A stretch of 35,835 nt of DNA. It comes from Acidobacteriaceae bacterium UBA1795. Lineage in GTDB: Bacteria; Acidobacteriota; Terriglobia; Terriglobales; Acidobacteriaceae. The translations under genes and the position numbers were made by a program. The notes under the pieces were generated by a model, which saw only the letters and a list, made by a program, of their open reading frames with translations, searched no databases and was not told where the DNA came from. Shown here one piece after another: positions 8,177-16,671 of the stretch (its first letter is position 1; every line of letters begins with the position of its first letter). The DNA is taken from NCBI GenBank assembly GCA_002314435.1, contig DCFV01000198.1, forward strand, positions 1-35,835, in the 5' to 3' direction.

Positions 8177-9334
8177 TTACTGGTTCCCCGCTGTTTCAAG
8201 CAGCAGCGCGTGCGTCACGATCTGCTGGCCAGGCTGCAAGCCTGAGAGAATCTGCTGACGGCCGCCCTTGAGCATCTGTCCTGCACGCACCTCCACCCGC
8301 TTGAACTGGTTGCCCCCCGCCGGCACATATACCCAGTCACGGTCGTGCAGATGCAGCACCGCATCCGCAGGCACCACGGCAAAGGTTGTCTTCCTGGTGC
8401 TCGCGAAAGTTGCGGTAGCAAACATGCCCAACCGCAGCATGCCCGGATTCGCTACTTCGATGCGCACCTTCGCCGTGCGGATCGAAGGATCGAGCACTGG
8501 CCCAATGTCGCTCACGCGTCCCGTCAGCACGCGGTCCGCATACGCATTCACGCGGATGCGCGCCTGCTGGCCCACCTGCAACTTGGGAATGTCATTCTCG
8601 TAGACATCGCACACGATCCACACCGTGCTCAGGTCGGCAATCGTAAAAGCAGTGGACGATCCCGAGAGCGCCACGCCCGCCGCAGCCGCGTTGGTCACGT
8701 TCTGTCCGATGATCACGCCCGAAATCGGCGCGTAGATATGCACCACGCTGCCGAGATGACTCTTATCCACGCCGAGAATCTTCAGTTGCGCATCTGCAGC
8801 CTCCAGATCAGCCTTCGCGTCCTTCTCGCCATCTTCGGCCAGTTCCAACGCACTCTGCGCAATCGCTCCATGCTGATACAGGTCGTCAGCGCGCACATAG
8901 GCCTTGTTGGCCACATGCTCATCGTTCACCGCCTTCTGGTATGCATTGAAGGCGTTTGTAATGTCAGCACTTTGCACGCTGAAGAGCAACTGCCCCTTGC
9001 GTACGTTGTCGTCAAGCCGTGCACGAATGTCGACCACGCGACCGTTTGCCAGCGAGATAACCGGCACCTCGCGCGACACGTCGGGAGACACCGTACCCGT
9101 CGCCGTCAACTCCGCCGCCGCTTCCATCTGCCCAGCCTGCACCACCGGGAAGCGCGGCACATCCTTGCTGTCCAGCGTGATCAGGTTCATATCGTCCGCC
9201 TGCACCACCTTGGCCGGCTGCGGCGCTGCATCGCGCTGTTCCTTGTCTTTGCTCTTGCAGCCGCAGAGCACACACAGCGCAAGGCTCGCAGCCAGCAGCG
9301 ATTTCGGATGTGTAACTAAATAGAACCTGTTCAT
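8177..9334 (-). CDS. czcB: RND efflux periplasmic adaptor lipoprotein (CzcB-type)
   Basis: 385 residues. The N-terminus has a lipoprotein signal with a lipobox ending at C26 (VLCGC), so it is anchored in the inner membrane facing the periplasm. Then come a barrel-sandwich/lipoyl half (about 90-130), a helical hairpin (about 130-185, with ALELAEDGEKDAKADLEAA), the second lipoyl half (IYAPISGVIIGQNV), a beta-barrel and a membrane-proximal domain ending TIVTHALLLE-like. This is the membrane-fusion protein linking the CzcA pump to the TolC channel. It overlaps the TolC-like gene's stop by ATGA and its own stop abuts the pump start, so the three are translated together. Confidence 0.92.
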   Translation of the reverse strand: MNRFYLVTHPKSLLAASLALCVLCGCKSKDKEQRDAAPQPAKVVQADDMNLITLDSKDVPRFPVVQAGQMEAAAELTATGTVSPDVSREVPVISLANGRVVDIRARLDDNVRKGQLLFSVQSADITNAFNAYQKAVNDEHVANKAYVRADDLYQHGAIAQSALELAEDGEKDAKADLEAADAQLKILGVDKSHLGSVVHIYAPISGVIIGQNVTNAAAAGVALSGSSTAFTIADLSTVWIVCDVYENDIPKLQVGQQARIRVNAYADRVLTGRVSDIGPVLDPSIRTAKVRIEVANPGMLRLGMFATATFASTRKTTFAVVPADAVLHLHDRDWVYVPAGGNQFKRVEVRAGQMLKGGRQQILSGLQPGQQIVTHALLLETAGNQ

Positions 9335-10629
9335 GGAAGCACCTCGCGCCCCACAGCCAGATTCAGTTGCGCCGTGGCGGTCATGTAAGAACCAATCAGC
9401 TGCAGATAAGCAAGCTGCACCGTGCGGTAGTCGCTCTGCGCATTAAGAAAATCCATCAGCGAAGCGTCGCCGTGCTGGTAGGAGTAGGTCACCGTATCGC
9501 GCACGCGCGTGGCCTCGTCCTTGTACTTGTCCCGATAGGGCTTCAGCAGCGCAATATTGCTCTCCACCTGCGCATAAGCCGAGTCCACATCGCTGAAGAC
9601 CTGCGCGCGTACGGCCTCGCTGGCCTGCAGGCTGCGGTTTACGTCGATCTGCGTACGCTGCTTCTCGCCCTGGTTGCGGTCAAAGATGCGCAAGGGAATG
9701 TTCACGCTCGCGCCAAGCGCCTGAGTCCCGTATGGATTATTGTTCGAAGAGTTGTAGGTGTACCATCCGCTGAAGGTCGGATCAGTCGAGCCGTTTGCCT
9801 CCGCGAGCTTGTGGTTGGTCTGCGCCTGCTGGATGCTCTCAAGCGCGGCGCGCAAGTCAGGTCGCGCGTCGAGCGCATCCTTGCGCACTTCGCCGAGCGC
9901 CTTCAGCTCATCAGAGAAGTCAAACCTTCCCGTTACGTCGAACTGGTCCACCGGCGTGCGGTCGTTGAGCAATTGCTCCAACTGAATCTTCGCCGTGCGC
10001 AGACTCACAACCGCAGTCTGCAACTCCGCTTCGTATTGCACGCGCTGCAACTCGATGCGGTCGTAATCGATCTGCGCCAGATCGCCCGCCTTGAGCCGTG
10101 CACCGCTTATCTCGATAATGTGGTCGTAATAGTCCAGCTCGACACGTGCCAGGTCCAGCACGGCCTTGGCTTCAAGCGTGCTCACAAATGCTGCCCGCAG
10201 TGTGAACTCGAGCGTACGCGTCAGGTCCGCGTGTTCTGACTCGGCGATGCGCGTGCCTTCGCGAGTACTCTCCTGCCGCAGTTCGCGCTTGTGGTCGCGC
10301 TCGTGCAAATAGCTAAGCGTCGGAACAACATAGGTACCAGCAAGCGGCTGCCAAACGCCCTTGCGCGGCGCAATCTGCGTTCCATCGGTCGCCAGTGTAA
10401 ATTGCGGATTCGGCCGCAGGTATGCCGTAATCTCGTTGGCATGCATCTCGACTAGGCTGAGGGCGTCAGCCTTCAACGCAGGATTGTCAGCTTCAAAACG
10501 GGCCTTCACCTGCTCCCACGTGAGGGGCTGCTGCGCCGGGCTCAGCCTCGCAGCAAGCAGGAGCAACAGGCCTGCTCCCGGCGCAAACCGGGAGAACGGT
10601 CGATGCTTCATAACCTTCCTTAGCGCCAT
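9331..10629 (-). CDS. czcC: TolC family outer-membrane efflux protein (CzcC-type)
   Basis: 432 residues. The N-terminal signal peptide (hydrophobic APGAGLLLLLAARLSPAQ, cleavage about residue 32) is followed by two outer-membrane-efflux repeats rich in long helices. Typical segments are LTWEQVKARFEADNPAL near the start, a long coiled-coil with ARLKAGDLAQIDYDRIEL, and a second repeat ending with GDASLMDFLNAQSDYR. It would form the trimeric outer-membrane channel for the CzcBA pump. It is followed by czcB with a 4-base overlap. A gap of 65 bases separates it from the upstream small membrane-protein gene. Confidence 0.91.
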   Translation of the reverse strand: MALRKVMKHRPFSRFAPGAGLLLLLAARLSPAQQPLTWEQVKARFEADNPALKADALSLVEMHANEITAYLRPNPQFTLATDGTQIAPRKGVWQPLAGTYVVPTLSYLHERDHKRELRQESTREGTRIAESEHADLTRTLEFTLRAAFVSTLEAKAVLDLARVELDYYDHIIEISGARLKAGDLAQIDYDRIELQRVQYEAELQTAVVSLRTAKIQLEQLLNDRTPVDQFDVTGRFDFSDELKALGEVRKDALDARPDLRAALESIQQAQTNHKLAEANGSTDPTFSGWYTYNSSNNNPYGTQALGASVNIPLRIFDRNQGEKQRTQIDVNRSLQASEAVRAQVFSDVDSAYAQVESNIALLKPYRDKYKDEATRVRDTVTYSYQHGDASLMDFLNAQSDYRTVQLAYLQLIGSYMTATAQLNLAVGREVLP

Positions 10630-10694
10630 GCTGAACGCACGGCCTTCACAGGAACTAAATCAATGAACTGAAATTTGGAGGGAGTGCGAAGCGA

Positions 10695-11081
10695 TCAGGC
10701 CGCAGGTGGGGGGCGGTTCTGGATGCGATCGACAGCGGGACGGCCGACCGGCAGGGAAGCGTGAAACAGCGGCTCGCTCGAACGCTCATGGATGCTCGTG
10801 AGGCCGGCAAAGGCAGCTTCCGGCATCGCCACTGCAGGGAAGAAAGCATGCGCGACCGTTACGCTATGGTCACGCCGGATGCTGGAGTCAGCTTCCGCGG
10901 GATTCTGAAGAGCCCAGAGATCGTCGCTGACAGAAATCACCGGGAACAGCATCACGATCAGCATGGCGAGTGCGATAAACGGCAAGCGCCGCTCACTCTT
11001 CTCGCGCCGGTCAAACCGCGACCACAGGCACACGCTGGTCAGCGCCAGACACGCCCACGCGAAATTGAGGAAAAGTTCCAT
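10695..11081 (-). CDS. small membrane protein at the head of the metal-efflux operon
   Basis: 128 residues, preceded by GAGGCGGGC before the ATG. Two hydrophobic segments (about 4-18 and 36-50) flank a short basic loop (RFDRREKSERR). The C-terminal half is soluble, with two histidines in its middle part (RRDH, VAHAFF) and a proline-rich tail. By the positive-inside rule the C-terminal part is probably periplasmic. No family is recognised. It sits 65 bases before the TolC-like gene in the same orientation, so it may be a metal-sensing or accessory component. Small CnrY/CopB-like roles are possible but unsupported. Confidence 0.65.
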   Translation of the reverse strand: MELFLNFAWACLALTSVCLWSRFDRREKSERRLPFIALAMLIVMLFPVISVSDDLWALQNPAEADSSIRRDHSVTVAHAFFPAVAMPEAAFAGLTSIHERSSEPLFHASLPVGRPAVDRIQNRPPPAA

Positions 11082-11452
11082 GCCCGCCTCAGATTGTATA
11101 CCGCGCCGTCAGTCCTTCCGCACGAGAATCCAAGGCGAAAATGATGTCGGCACCGAAATTCAGCATTCCTAGGCTCGCAAAGCCACCGGTGGGCGAATCT
11201 GTTCTAAGAAGCGCTCTCCATCTCAGCAATCGCCAAGAGAGTAATCGGCACATCATTCATCGAGCCAGGATCGCCAACGCTAAGTCAGAGTCGGCTAGTC
11301 TTCACTTATGAAGGCGATCTGGATTTGTCGGCTTCCGTTTTAACTGGCCCTGTGACTTTACCCACACCTTTTGACACGGCCGGGTCGGTGAGATCCGGCC
11401 ATTGATTTTGTGAGGTTTACGAGGTGGGTTTTCGGAGGCCTTTTGTCACAGC
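11082..11452. other. intergenic stretch upstream of the efflux operon
   Basis: No gene seen. It must hold the promoter of the leftward efflux operon. It contains an inverted repeat GGCCGG (11378-11383) / CCGGCC (11395-11400). Two similar sites, CCTTTTGACAC (near 11368) and CCTTTTGTCAC (near 11439), lie about 70 bases apart just beyond the recombinase 3' end and could be remnants of a resolution site. Confidence 0.4.
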
Positions 11453-12085
11453 CTAGATAGGTCGGTGGATGCCGGCCTTATCTATATAGATGGCGTCGAG
11501 ATCATGCAGCAGGAGCATGCCGGCGCAGGACCCGCTGCACAGTAGCCGTCGAGAAGCGGTGGCTCGTGGCGATTGCCGGATGCTCTTTCCCTGGCAGCGG
11601 TCGCGCTGGATGGCTTCCTGGTCCAGGGTTAAGGGTTGACGGCCGATGCGTGTGCCTTCGAGCCGGGCGCGCCGCATGCCGGCACGCACCCGCTCGATGA
11701 TCAGCGAGCGTTCGAGTTCCGCGATTGCACCGATGATGACAACGATGGCCCGGCCCAGCGGACCGCCCGTGTCGATCTGCTCGCGGAACGAGACGTACTC
11801 GACGCCGATCCGGTTCAGCTCGTCGAGTACATCAAGGAAGTGCTTCACCGAACGGGCGATCCGGTCCGAGGCCCAGACCAGAACCACATCGAACTTGCCG
11901 CGGCGGGCATCGGCCATCATCTGGTCGAGGCCCGGCCGCTTGGCCTTCGCGCCGGAGATATTGTCCGTGTACTCGGCGACGATCTCATAGCCGCGCTGGG
12001 CGGCCATCTGGCGCAGGTCGAAGAGCTGGGTCTCCGGGTGCTGATCGACGGTGGAGACCCTCATATATAAGGAGGCGCGCTTCAC
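11453..12085 (-). CDS. serine recombinase (resolvase/invertase), C-terminus frameshifted
   Basis: Starts at GTG with GGGGAGG just upstream, overlapping the preceding gene by GTGA. The catalytic domain is complete: YMRVSTVDQ with nucleophile S11, the TDNISGAKAKRPGLDQM block, DRIARS, and the long E helix (IIGAIAELERSLIIERVRAGM). After GKSIRQ the frame becomes unlike the family and runs to a stop at 11453. One base forward, the DNA reads AIATSHRFSTATVQRVLRR..., a typical HTH_7 DNA-binding tail, ending at a TGA at 11502-11504. A single missing G near 11575-11578 explains this; the intact protein would be about 194 residues. Either decay or a sequencing error. The family resolves plasmid/transposon cointegrates or inverts DNA. 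Confidence 0.85.
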   Translation of the reverse strand: MKRASLYMRVSTVDQHPETQLFDLRQMAAQRGYEIVAEYTDNISGAKAKRPGLDQMMADARRGKFDVVLVWASDRIARSVKHFLDVLDELNRIGVEYVSFREQIDTGGPLGRAIVVIIGAIAELERSLIIERVRAGMRRARLEGTRIGRQPLTLDQEAIQRDRCQGKSIRQSPRATASRRLLCSGSCAGMLLLHDLDAIYIDKAGIHRPI

Positions 12086-12270
12086 TTGCGCCTCCCCTTC
12101 GGTTTCGGTGCGTTCTTCGTGACGTACGACTTGATGAACTCCAGCAGCACGTCGGTCATGTTCAGGCCCTGACCGGCGGTAACCGATTTGAAGCTGTTGT
12201 GGAGCTCTACAGGAACGTTCAAGTTCATCCTTTTCACCTGTGGTTCTTCAGCTTTGCTGATCTGACTCAC
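12082..12270 (-). CDS. ribbon-helix-helix protein (ParG/CopG-like)
   Basis: 62 residues from a GTG in a GGAGAGGAGG-rich leader. The core KRMNLNVPVELHNSFKSV gives the beta-strand and first helix of an RHH fold, followed by GLNMTDVLLEFIKSYV for the second helix. The N-terminus is short and charged and the C-terminus is basic (KPKGRRK). Such proteins act as dimeric repressors or plasmid-partition factors. The stop overlaps the recombinase start, so the pair forms a small operon. This RHH plus resolvase arrangement is typical of plasmids. No ParA is next to it. Confidence 0.78.
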   Translation of the reverse strand: MSQISKAEEPQVKRMNLNVPVELHNSFKSVTAGQGLNMTDVLLEFIKSYVTKNAPKPKGRRK

Positions 12271-12309
12271 CTCCTCTCCTGGAGATGAGCTTATTAGGTT
12301 ATGAGTACA

Positions 12310-12327
12310 GGGCGCCAGAGGGCGCCC
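12310..12327. repeat. GC-rich inverted repeat
   Basis: GGGCGCC (12310-12316) and GGCGCCC (12321-12327) form a perfect 7-bp stem with a 4-nt AGAG loop. It lies between the 3' end of the small HTH-like gene and the start of the RHH-recombinase pair. There is no T-run, so it is a weak terminator candidate for the leftward gene or an operator for the RHH protein. Confidence 0.55.
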
Positions 12328-12333
12328 CTCCGA

Positions 12334-12632
12334 TTACAGTTCCCACGCCTCGCGGCAGAGCAGAACCATGTTCATCATCCGGTCGAAGTGGATCTCGAGG
12401 GCCGCAGCCATGGACTGCAACGGGTTAGACTCCTGCGGGACATGCCCATCCTCGACCGCCATCCATTCCGACAGTTCCATGCCGGCCAGTCCGGCAGCCT
12501 GCTCGACGGACAAGTCGCCTCCTTGCGTGCAGCCCGGACGAAGAGACCGAAGAGCCTGCCCCAGGCCTGGCGGCGCAACTCGGGAACGTAGGTGGAAGGA
12601 AGAGGCGCGGACGTCTTAATCGTTGTGCTCAT
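12334..12632 (-). pseudogene. small HTH-type regulator, frameshifted
   Basis: Starts at ATG 12632 behind AGGAG (reading MSTTIKTSAPLPST), continuing YVPELRRQAWGRLFGLFVRAARKE. The frame then turns into W/R/S-rich noise. Shifting by one base at about 12517-12519, the DNA continues GDLSVEQAAGLAGMELSEW... and ends ...MVLLCREAWEL with a TAA at 12334-12336. Restoring one G to the run (GAG-GGC-GAC) joins both halves into 99 residues. The joined protein looks like a small XRE-like helix-turn-helix regulator found on acidobacterial plasmids (from memory). It is divergent from the gene at 12694. Confidence 0.6.
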
Positions 12633-12693
12633 ATACTCATTACTCCTGATGGCCCGGCGTGTAAAGCCGGAACCGGATGGATTGAACAACAGG

Positions 12694-13440
12694 ATGAGTA
12701 TGTACTCCGTGCGGTTCAGATCCAAAGCCTCCCGCCGTTCTTACGAGCGTGAGCTGGGTGCCGGATACGCTCCATCTCCTTCCCTGAAGGAAGCATTCGG
12801 CTATTCAGAGCCTCTACGCCGTTTCATCCAGAGGGAGAGCTTCGAACCCCAGGCCAACGAGATCCCCAACACCATGCCGTCGTGGCTGCCCGGCGACGAT
12901 TCCATGACCAACTTCAAGGTGGGCGACCCCTACGTCCGTATCGATGACGGCTATGCCCGCCTGCCAGGCGCAGGCTACGAAGCGATCCATCCGGAGCTCG
13001 AGGGAGTCAACCCCGAGGACTACCCGGACATCCACAAGCTGCGCATCCTGGCCGATGTCGCGCCCTATTCGCAGGAGTACAACCAGGGTTTTCCGTCCTG
13101 CCGGCAACAAAAACCCTCGCGCACGCGCGTCGTCGAAGCTGCCGGCCTCAGGTTCAGTTCTGCTGTTGGGCTCTGCCCGGCACAGCATCCGCTCTGGGCC
13201 GCGGCTGGTTGTGCTTTCCGCCGCGCTTGTCCCCCGCCACCGAGCGCTCGAGTTTCGCTCCGCAGGACCTGTTGCTTCCCCCAGCCAGCCCTCTTTCCGG
13301 GGCTGTTTTCCCGATCTGGAACCCGCGCACTTTTTATTCGCCGGACCCCGCTTTTGGCCTTCGGTGAACCTTTCGTTTTCTGTATGACACAGGGTAGGGG
13401 AAGCCTGTTTCCCTACCTACCCTTGATACTTATGGAGTGA
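12694..13440 (+). CDS. truncated mobile-element protein with aberrant C-terminus
   Basis: From ATG 12694 the first about 130 codons look like real protein: RRSYERELGAGYAPSPSL, then MPSWLPGDDSM, NFKVGDPYVRID and the acidic GVNPEDYPDIHKLRILADVA block. It matches a family I associate with plasmid or phage-like elements but cannot name. After about 13083 (EYNQG) the composition changes sharply to P/R/S/C-rich sequence up to the stop at 13440. This reads as a recombination breakpoint followed by a fortuitous open frame, so the gene is probably cut at its 3' side. A longer in-frame start at 12592 would overlap the divergent gene. Confidence 0.55.
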   Translation: MSMYSVRFRSKASRRSYERELGAGYAPSPSLKEAFGYSEPLRRFIQRESFEPQANEIPNTMPSWLPGDDSMTNFKVGDPYVRIDDGYARLPGAGYEAIHPELEGVNPEDYPDIHKLRILADVAPYSQEYNQGFPSCRQQKPSRTRVVEAAGLRFSSAVGLCPAQHPLWAAAGCAFRRACPPPPSARVSLRRTCCFPQPALFPGLFSRSGTRALFIRRTPLLAFGEPFVFCMTQGRGSLFPYLPLILME

Positions 13441-13770
13441 AATGGGGTTTTTAGGGGGTCGATTTCCTCGGCATAGCATAGGTAAACATCGGCCAAACAC
13501 AATAAGATGGTCCGGAAATGGGCAGGCTATTCCATCCTTGTAGGCCCATCACGAAACCAGGTTGTCGCATATCAACGACGAAGATTTCGCCAGGTAGTCC
13601 ACATGGGCCAGACGATGACGTACGGATTGTGGGTGTAAGAGGTACGGCACGCGTGCGAAAACGCGGCCCTTAAGCGAGGCCGCTATGCAGGCAGGCGAGT
13701 GAGAGGGGCGGCGTACCAAGGAACTTCAGCGCGGAACGGTGATCAACATGAATTGGCGGAGGAGTTCGAA
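13441..13770. other. intergenic stretch downstream of the GH127 gene
   Basis: No supported gene. It includes an intrinsic-terminator-like hairpin for the leftward GH127 gene (13658-13683). An imperfect inverted repeat (GTAGGG / CCCTAC, about 13392-13414) lies just left of this stretch. It marks the junction between the mobile remnant and the carbohydrate locus. Confidence 0.45.
13658..13683 (-). terminator. candidate intrinsic terminator of the GH127 gene
   Basis: Read leftward, GCGGCC and GGCCGC form a 6-bp stem with a T-G extension (plus-strand arms at 13663-13668 and 13678-13683), followed by TTTT (plus-strand AAAA at 13658-13661). It is 88 bases beyond the GH127 stop. Confidence 0.55.
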
Positions 13771-15843
13771 TCACGCAGGGTGTTTATCTTCTCCAGATGC
13801 GGTATTGAGATTAGGAAATGCGGTGATACGCAACTTGGCAGCGGCATACGGAATCAGCGTGATGTTTTCTTCAGGCGCATCCGTTTTCACAGGGCTCTTT
13901 GGCACGGGATTCGCGACACCGTCTTCTGCGCGCCAGGCGGTTACCTTGCGGGCTTTTACATTGAGGCGCACCGGCGCATTACGGCCGGAAAAGACGCTCT
14001 CTCCGGCTTCCGTTTCAATCACCTTGATGGAACGTGAAGGATCCTTTGGATCGAGATCGAGCGCATAGTTCCAGGGAGTGGACGGGAAGACCTGCCAATC
14101 GGCTGTCATGCCGCGATCGGCGAGCTTGACCCAGCTCTCGCCCACGCCGTAGGAAAAGACTACCGGCCCGCGTTCGATGGAAACAGAATCATTGAATCCG
14201 AGCGAAACGCGCGGCGTCATGGGGAACTCTATTTCGACGCGATCGCCGGGGCGCCAAGCGCGCTCGACGCGGGCGAAGCTTCCCGGTGACGGCTGCTGCT
14301 GAGGTTGTCCATTGACACGCACGGCTGTGCCTGCTGCCCATGCAGGAATGCGCAGTTGCAGCGGGAATGCCACAGGCGCGGAAGGATTGATGGTGAGCCG
14401 GACTGTGCCTTTGAAGGGGTAGCCGGTCTCTTCGACGACGTGGACAGGCACACCACGCACTACTGTGTGCACTTCGCATGGTGCGTAGACGGCAGCCACC
14501 AGCGCGTCGTTCGCATCCGAGTCCGGTGAGCCGGACAAGAGGAACAGACTGTTCGCGAACTTGGGCCATCCCTGGTGGAAGTTGGCGGTGCAGCAACCGA
14601 AGTTGGGTTCGAGACCATAGAGATTCGATTCAGGTCCGTCGGTTGTCCACGGCTTGCGATGCAGACTGCACTCTACCTGGTTGGGCTCCTGGTTATACTG
14701 GTGCGCCCACATGTCATCAGTGAATGTGCCGGGCAAGGCATTGAACGCGAGCTTCTCGAGCCTGTCGCCCAGTGCGGGGTCTCCGGTAATGGCGAGCGCG
14801 TGCTCCAGCGAAAACATGTACTCGACGACGGTACACAGCTCGGAGCCTTGCGAGGGATCAGGTCCGGCCAGATGCTCGTCGCAGGAGAACATGCCGTTGG
14901 GCAGTCCGTGGTATTTGTCCAACTCAGCGATCATTTTCAAGACCGCCGAAGAGTCGTCACGTTTACCGGAAACGAGCGACCAGACTGGCCCCGTCTTGAT
15001 TGCCTGGCCGTTGTTTACACCGTGTGTGGCAAGGGAGATGTCGCGCAGGCCATGATCTTCGTCGAGCTTGATGAACTCGGGCGTTATCTTCCGGGTGTAC
15101 TTGAAATCCGCAAACTGCGCCATCCAATCGTATCCTTGCGTGTGTAGCGTTCGGGCAAGGTCGAGAAGATACTGTGAGCCGGTGCGGTTGTAGAGCCAGA
15201 TTACGGTGAGCAGTTCATCCTGCCAGCGGAACTTGCCCCAGTCGCGGAGGGGCCGGGTAGGCAGCGTCGCGAGTTGATAGCGTAGGTAGCGATCGATGGC
15301 GGGAATGACCCGTGGATCGCCAGTGAATTCCTGGTACTGTGTGAGTGCCTTGAGCATGACGTAGCGCGGCCACCAGTCATCGTTCGAAGCCGGACCGATC
15401 ATGCCATTGGATGCCTGGTGCTCGAGAGTCCAGTCAACGAAGCGCTGCGCCTTGGATTTCAGACGGCTGTCGCCGAGTGTCCATGCGAGCGGAACAAGGC
15501 CGTCGAGGAAATAGGGGCCGCGTTCCCACGCTTCACCTTTGCCGCCGAGCCAGGCACTATTCGGCCCTACGTCGGCCCAGGTCTCGTCCAGGTGTCCGCT
15601 GAGTCCGCTGGCCTGAATCTCCAATTGACCTTTCAGCCAGCCGGTGGGGCGGATCGAGCCGAGAGGGAGCAAGTAGAATGCGCTGGCTGCAAGAGGCGCC
15701 CGGTTCCGGACCACCTTCGAAGGAATGCCGGTTGCTGTGGGAGGCGGATTCTTGTCCGCGGCCAACAACTTGCGCACTGGTGAAGAAGTTGCCAGGCCTA
15801 AGAGTCCTGCTTGATTAAGAAAACGACGACGTGAGAGAGACAT
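13771..15843 (-). CDS. glycoside hydrolase family 127 (beta-L-arabinofuranosidase-like, DUF1680)
   Basis: 690 residues from ATG 15843. The twelve codons upstream in the open frame are rejected because MSLSRRRFLNQAGLLGLA is a Tat signal (SRRRFL). A mature alpha/alpha-barrel domain (about 60-430) is followed by beta-sandwich domains. The zinc/cysteine site of GH127 is visible: E335-x-C337 and C417-C418 (FGCCTANFHQ), in the same spacing as E338/C340/C417/C418 of the characterised enzyme HypBA1, with E323 a candidate acid/base. It likely removes beta-L-arabinofuranose or a related sugar from plant glycans in the periplasm. The substrate is not certain because the family is broad. It is followed by a terminator and lies near a carbohydrate sensor operon. 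Confidence 0.9.
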   Translation of the reverse strand: MSLSRRRFLNQAGLLGLATSSPVRKLLAADKNPPPTATGIPSKVVRNRAPLAASAFYLLPLGSIRPTGWLKGQLEIQASGLSGHLDETWADVGPNSAWLGGKGEAWERGPYFLDGLVPLAWTLGDSRLKSKAQRFVDWTLEHQASNGMIGPASNDDWWPRYVMLKALTQYQEFTGDPRVIPAIDRYLRYQLATLPTRPLRDWGKFRWQDELLTVIWLYNRTGSQYLLDLARTLHTQGYDWMAQFADFKYTRKITPEFIKLDEDHGLRDISLATHGVNNGQAIKTGPVWSLVSGKRDDSSAVLKMIAELDKYHGLPNGMFSCDEHLAGPDPSQGSELCTVVEYMFSLEHALAITGDPALGDRLEKLAFNALPGTFTDDMWAHQYNQEPNQVECSLHRKPWTTDGPESNLYGLEPNFGCCTANFHQGWPKFANSLFLLSGSPDSDANDALVAAVYAPCEVHTVVRGVPVHVVEETGYPFKGTVRLTINPSAPVAFPLQLRIPAWAAGTAVRVNGQPQQQPSPGSFARVERAWRPGDRVEIEFPMTPRVSLGFNDSVSIERGPVVFSYGVGESWVKLADRGMTADWQVFPSTPWNYALDLDPKDPSRSIKVIETEAGESVFSGRNAPVRLNVKARKVTAWRAEDGVANPVPKSPVKTDAPEENITLIPYAAAKLRITAFPNLNTASGEDKHPA

Positions 15844-16029
15844 ATTCGAGATGGGCAACAAGACACAGCTCCTGTGCAACGCTGACCATCATCATAGGCA
15901 AGCCCGCAGCTCAACGCATGGTACGAATGTTCTAGTTACGAGCAGTCTGTGCCGTGCATGGCCCAGTATGCGCCGACAGACCTGCTACCGGGCGCGCTGA
16001 GAGACGAATTCCGCGTGTCGTGGCGCTGC

Positions 16030-16671
16030 TTAGCCCGACACTTCAATGATTCCGCGATGGATGGCGGTGGTGGCTGCTTCGGTTCGGTCGGAGACTTCGA
16101 GTTTTTCAATAATGCTGTTGACATGATTTCGAACCGTATTGCCGCTGATTCGCAGGGCGCTGCCAATCTCCTTATTGGTGAGTCCACGCGCCAGCATCTG
16201 CAAAACCTCTAATTCACGCGCGGTCAGATCGGTCCGCATGATGCGCTCGGCGAGACGCGCTGCAATGTGTTGAGGAAAGTAGCGCTTGCCGGCGTGGACA
16301 ACGTGAATTGCCTCGACAACATCGCACTGCGGAGCCCCCTTGAGCAGATAGCCTTGCGCTCCTGCCTGCACGGAGCGGTAAATATCCTCGTCGGTCTCGA
16401 AGCTGGTGAGGATGAGGGCGCGCACGTCAATATGCTCCGCCTTGATCGCAAGCAGCGTATCGACACCATTCATACCGGCCATACGCAGATCGAGAAGCAG
16501 AACGTCGGCGCCGCGCTTCCGCAGAATCTGCAGAGCCTCCTCTCCGTCCGAAGCTGAACCGACGACTTCAAAATCAGGTTGCGAGTTGAGCATGCTGGTC
16601 AGGCCGGCGAGCACCACCGGATGATCATCCACGATAAGAATGCGAATTGGAGAGCTTCGAGGGTCGGGCAT
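16030..16671 (-). CDS. NarL/FixJ-type response regulator
   Basis: 213 residues: receiver domain about 9-125 with acidic pocket D15-D16, phospho-acceptor D61 (LLLDLRMAG) and conserved lysine in YLLKGAP; LuxR-type HTH about 145-210 (LTARELEVLQMLARGLTNKEI, then ISGNTVRNHVNSII). Its start lies inside the 3' end of the sensor-kinase gene (47-base overlap), so the two are translationally coupled and are cognate partners. Expected role: when phosphorylated, activates transcription of the neighbouring saccharide-uptake and hydrolase genes. The palindrome at 19884-19901 is a candidate site (inference). Confidence 0.93.
   Translation of the reverse strand: MPDPRSSPIRILIVDDHPVVLAGLTSMLNSQPDFEVVGSASDGEEALQILRKRGADVLLLDLRMAGMNGVDTLLAIKAEHIDVRALILTSFETDEDIYRSVQAGAQGYLLKGAPQCDVVEAIHVVHAGKRYFPQHIAARLAERIMRTDLTARELEVLQMLARGLTNKEIGSALRISGNTVRNHVNSIIEKLEVSDRTEAATTAIHRGIIEVSG

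Noticed and set aside
8345..9319. 324-codon open frame on the + strand
   Set aside because: It lies opposite the membrane-fusion protein gene, is rich in H and R as expected from reading a GC-rich gene backwards, and has no ribosome-binding site.
12592..12693. in-frame extension of the truncated + strand gene
   Set aside because: It would overlap the divergent small regulator's 5' end, and the residues do not resemble the following protein.
16015..16041. inverted repeat GTGTCG/CGACAC as terminator of the response-regulator gene
   Set aside because: It overlaps the stop codon, has a long loop and no T-run.
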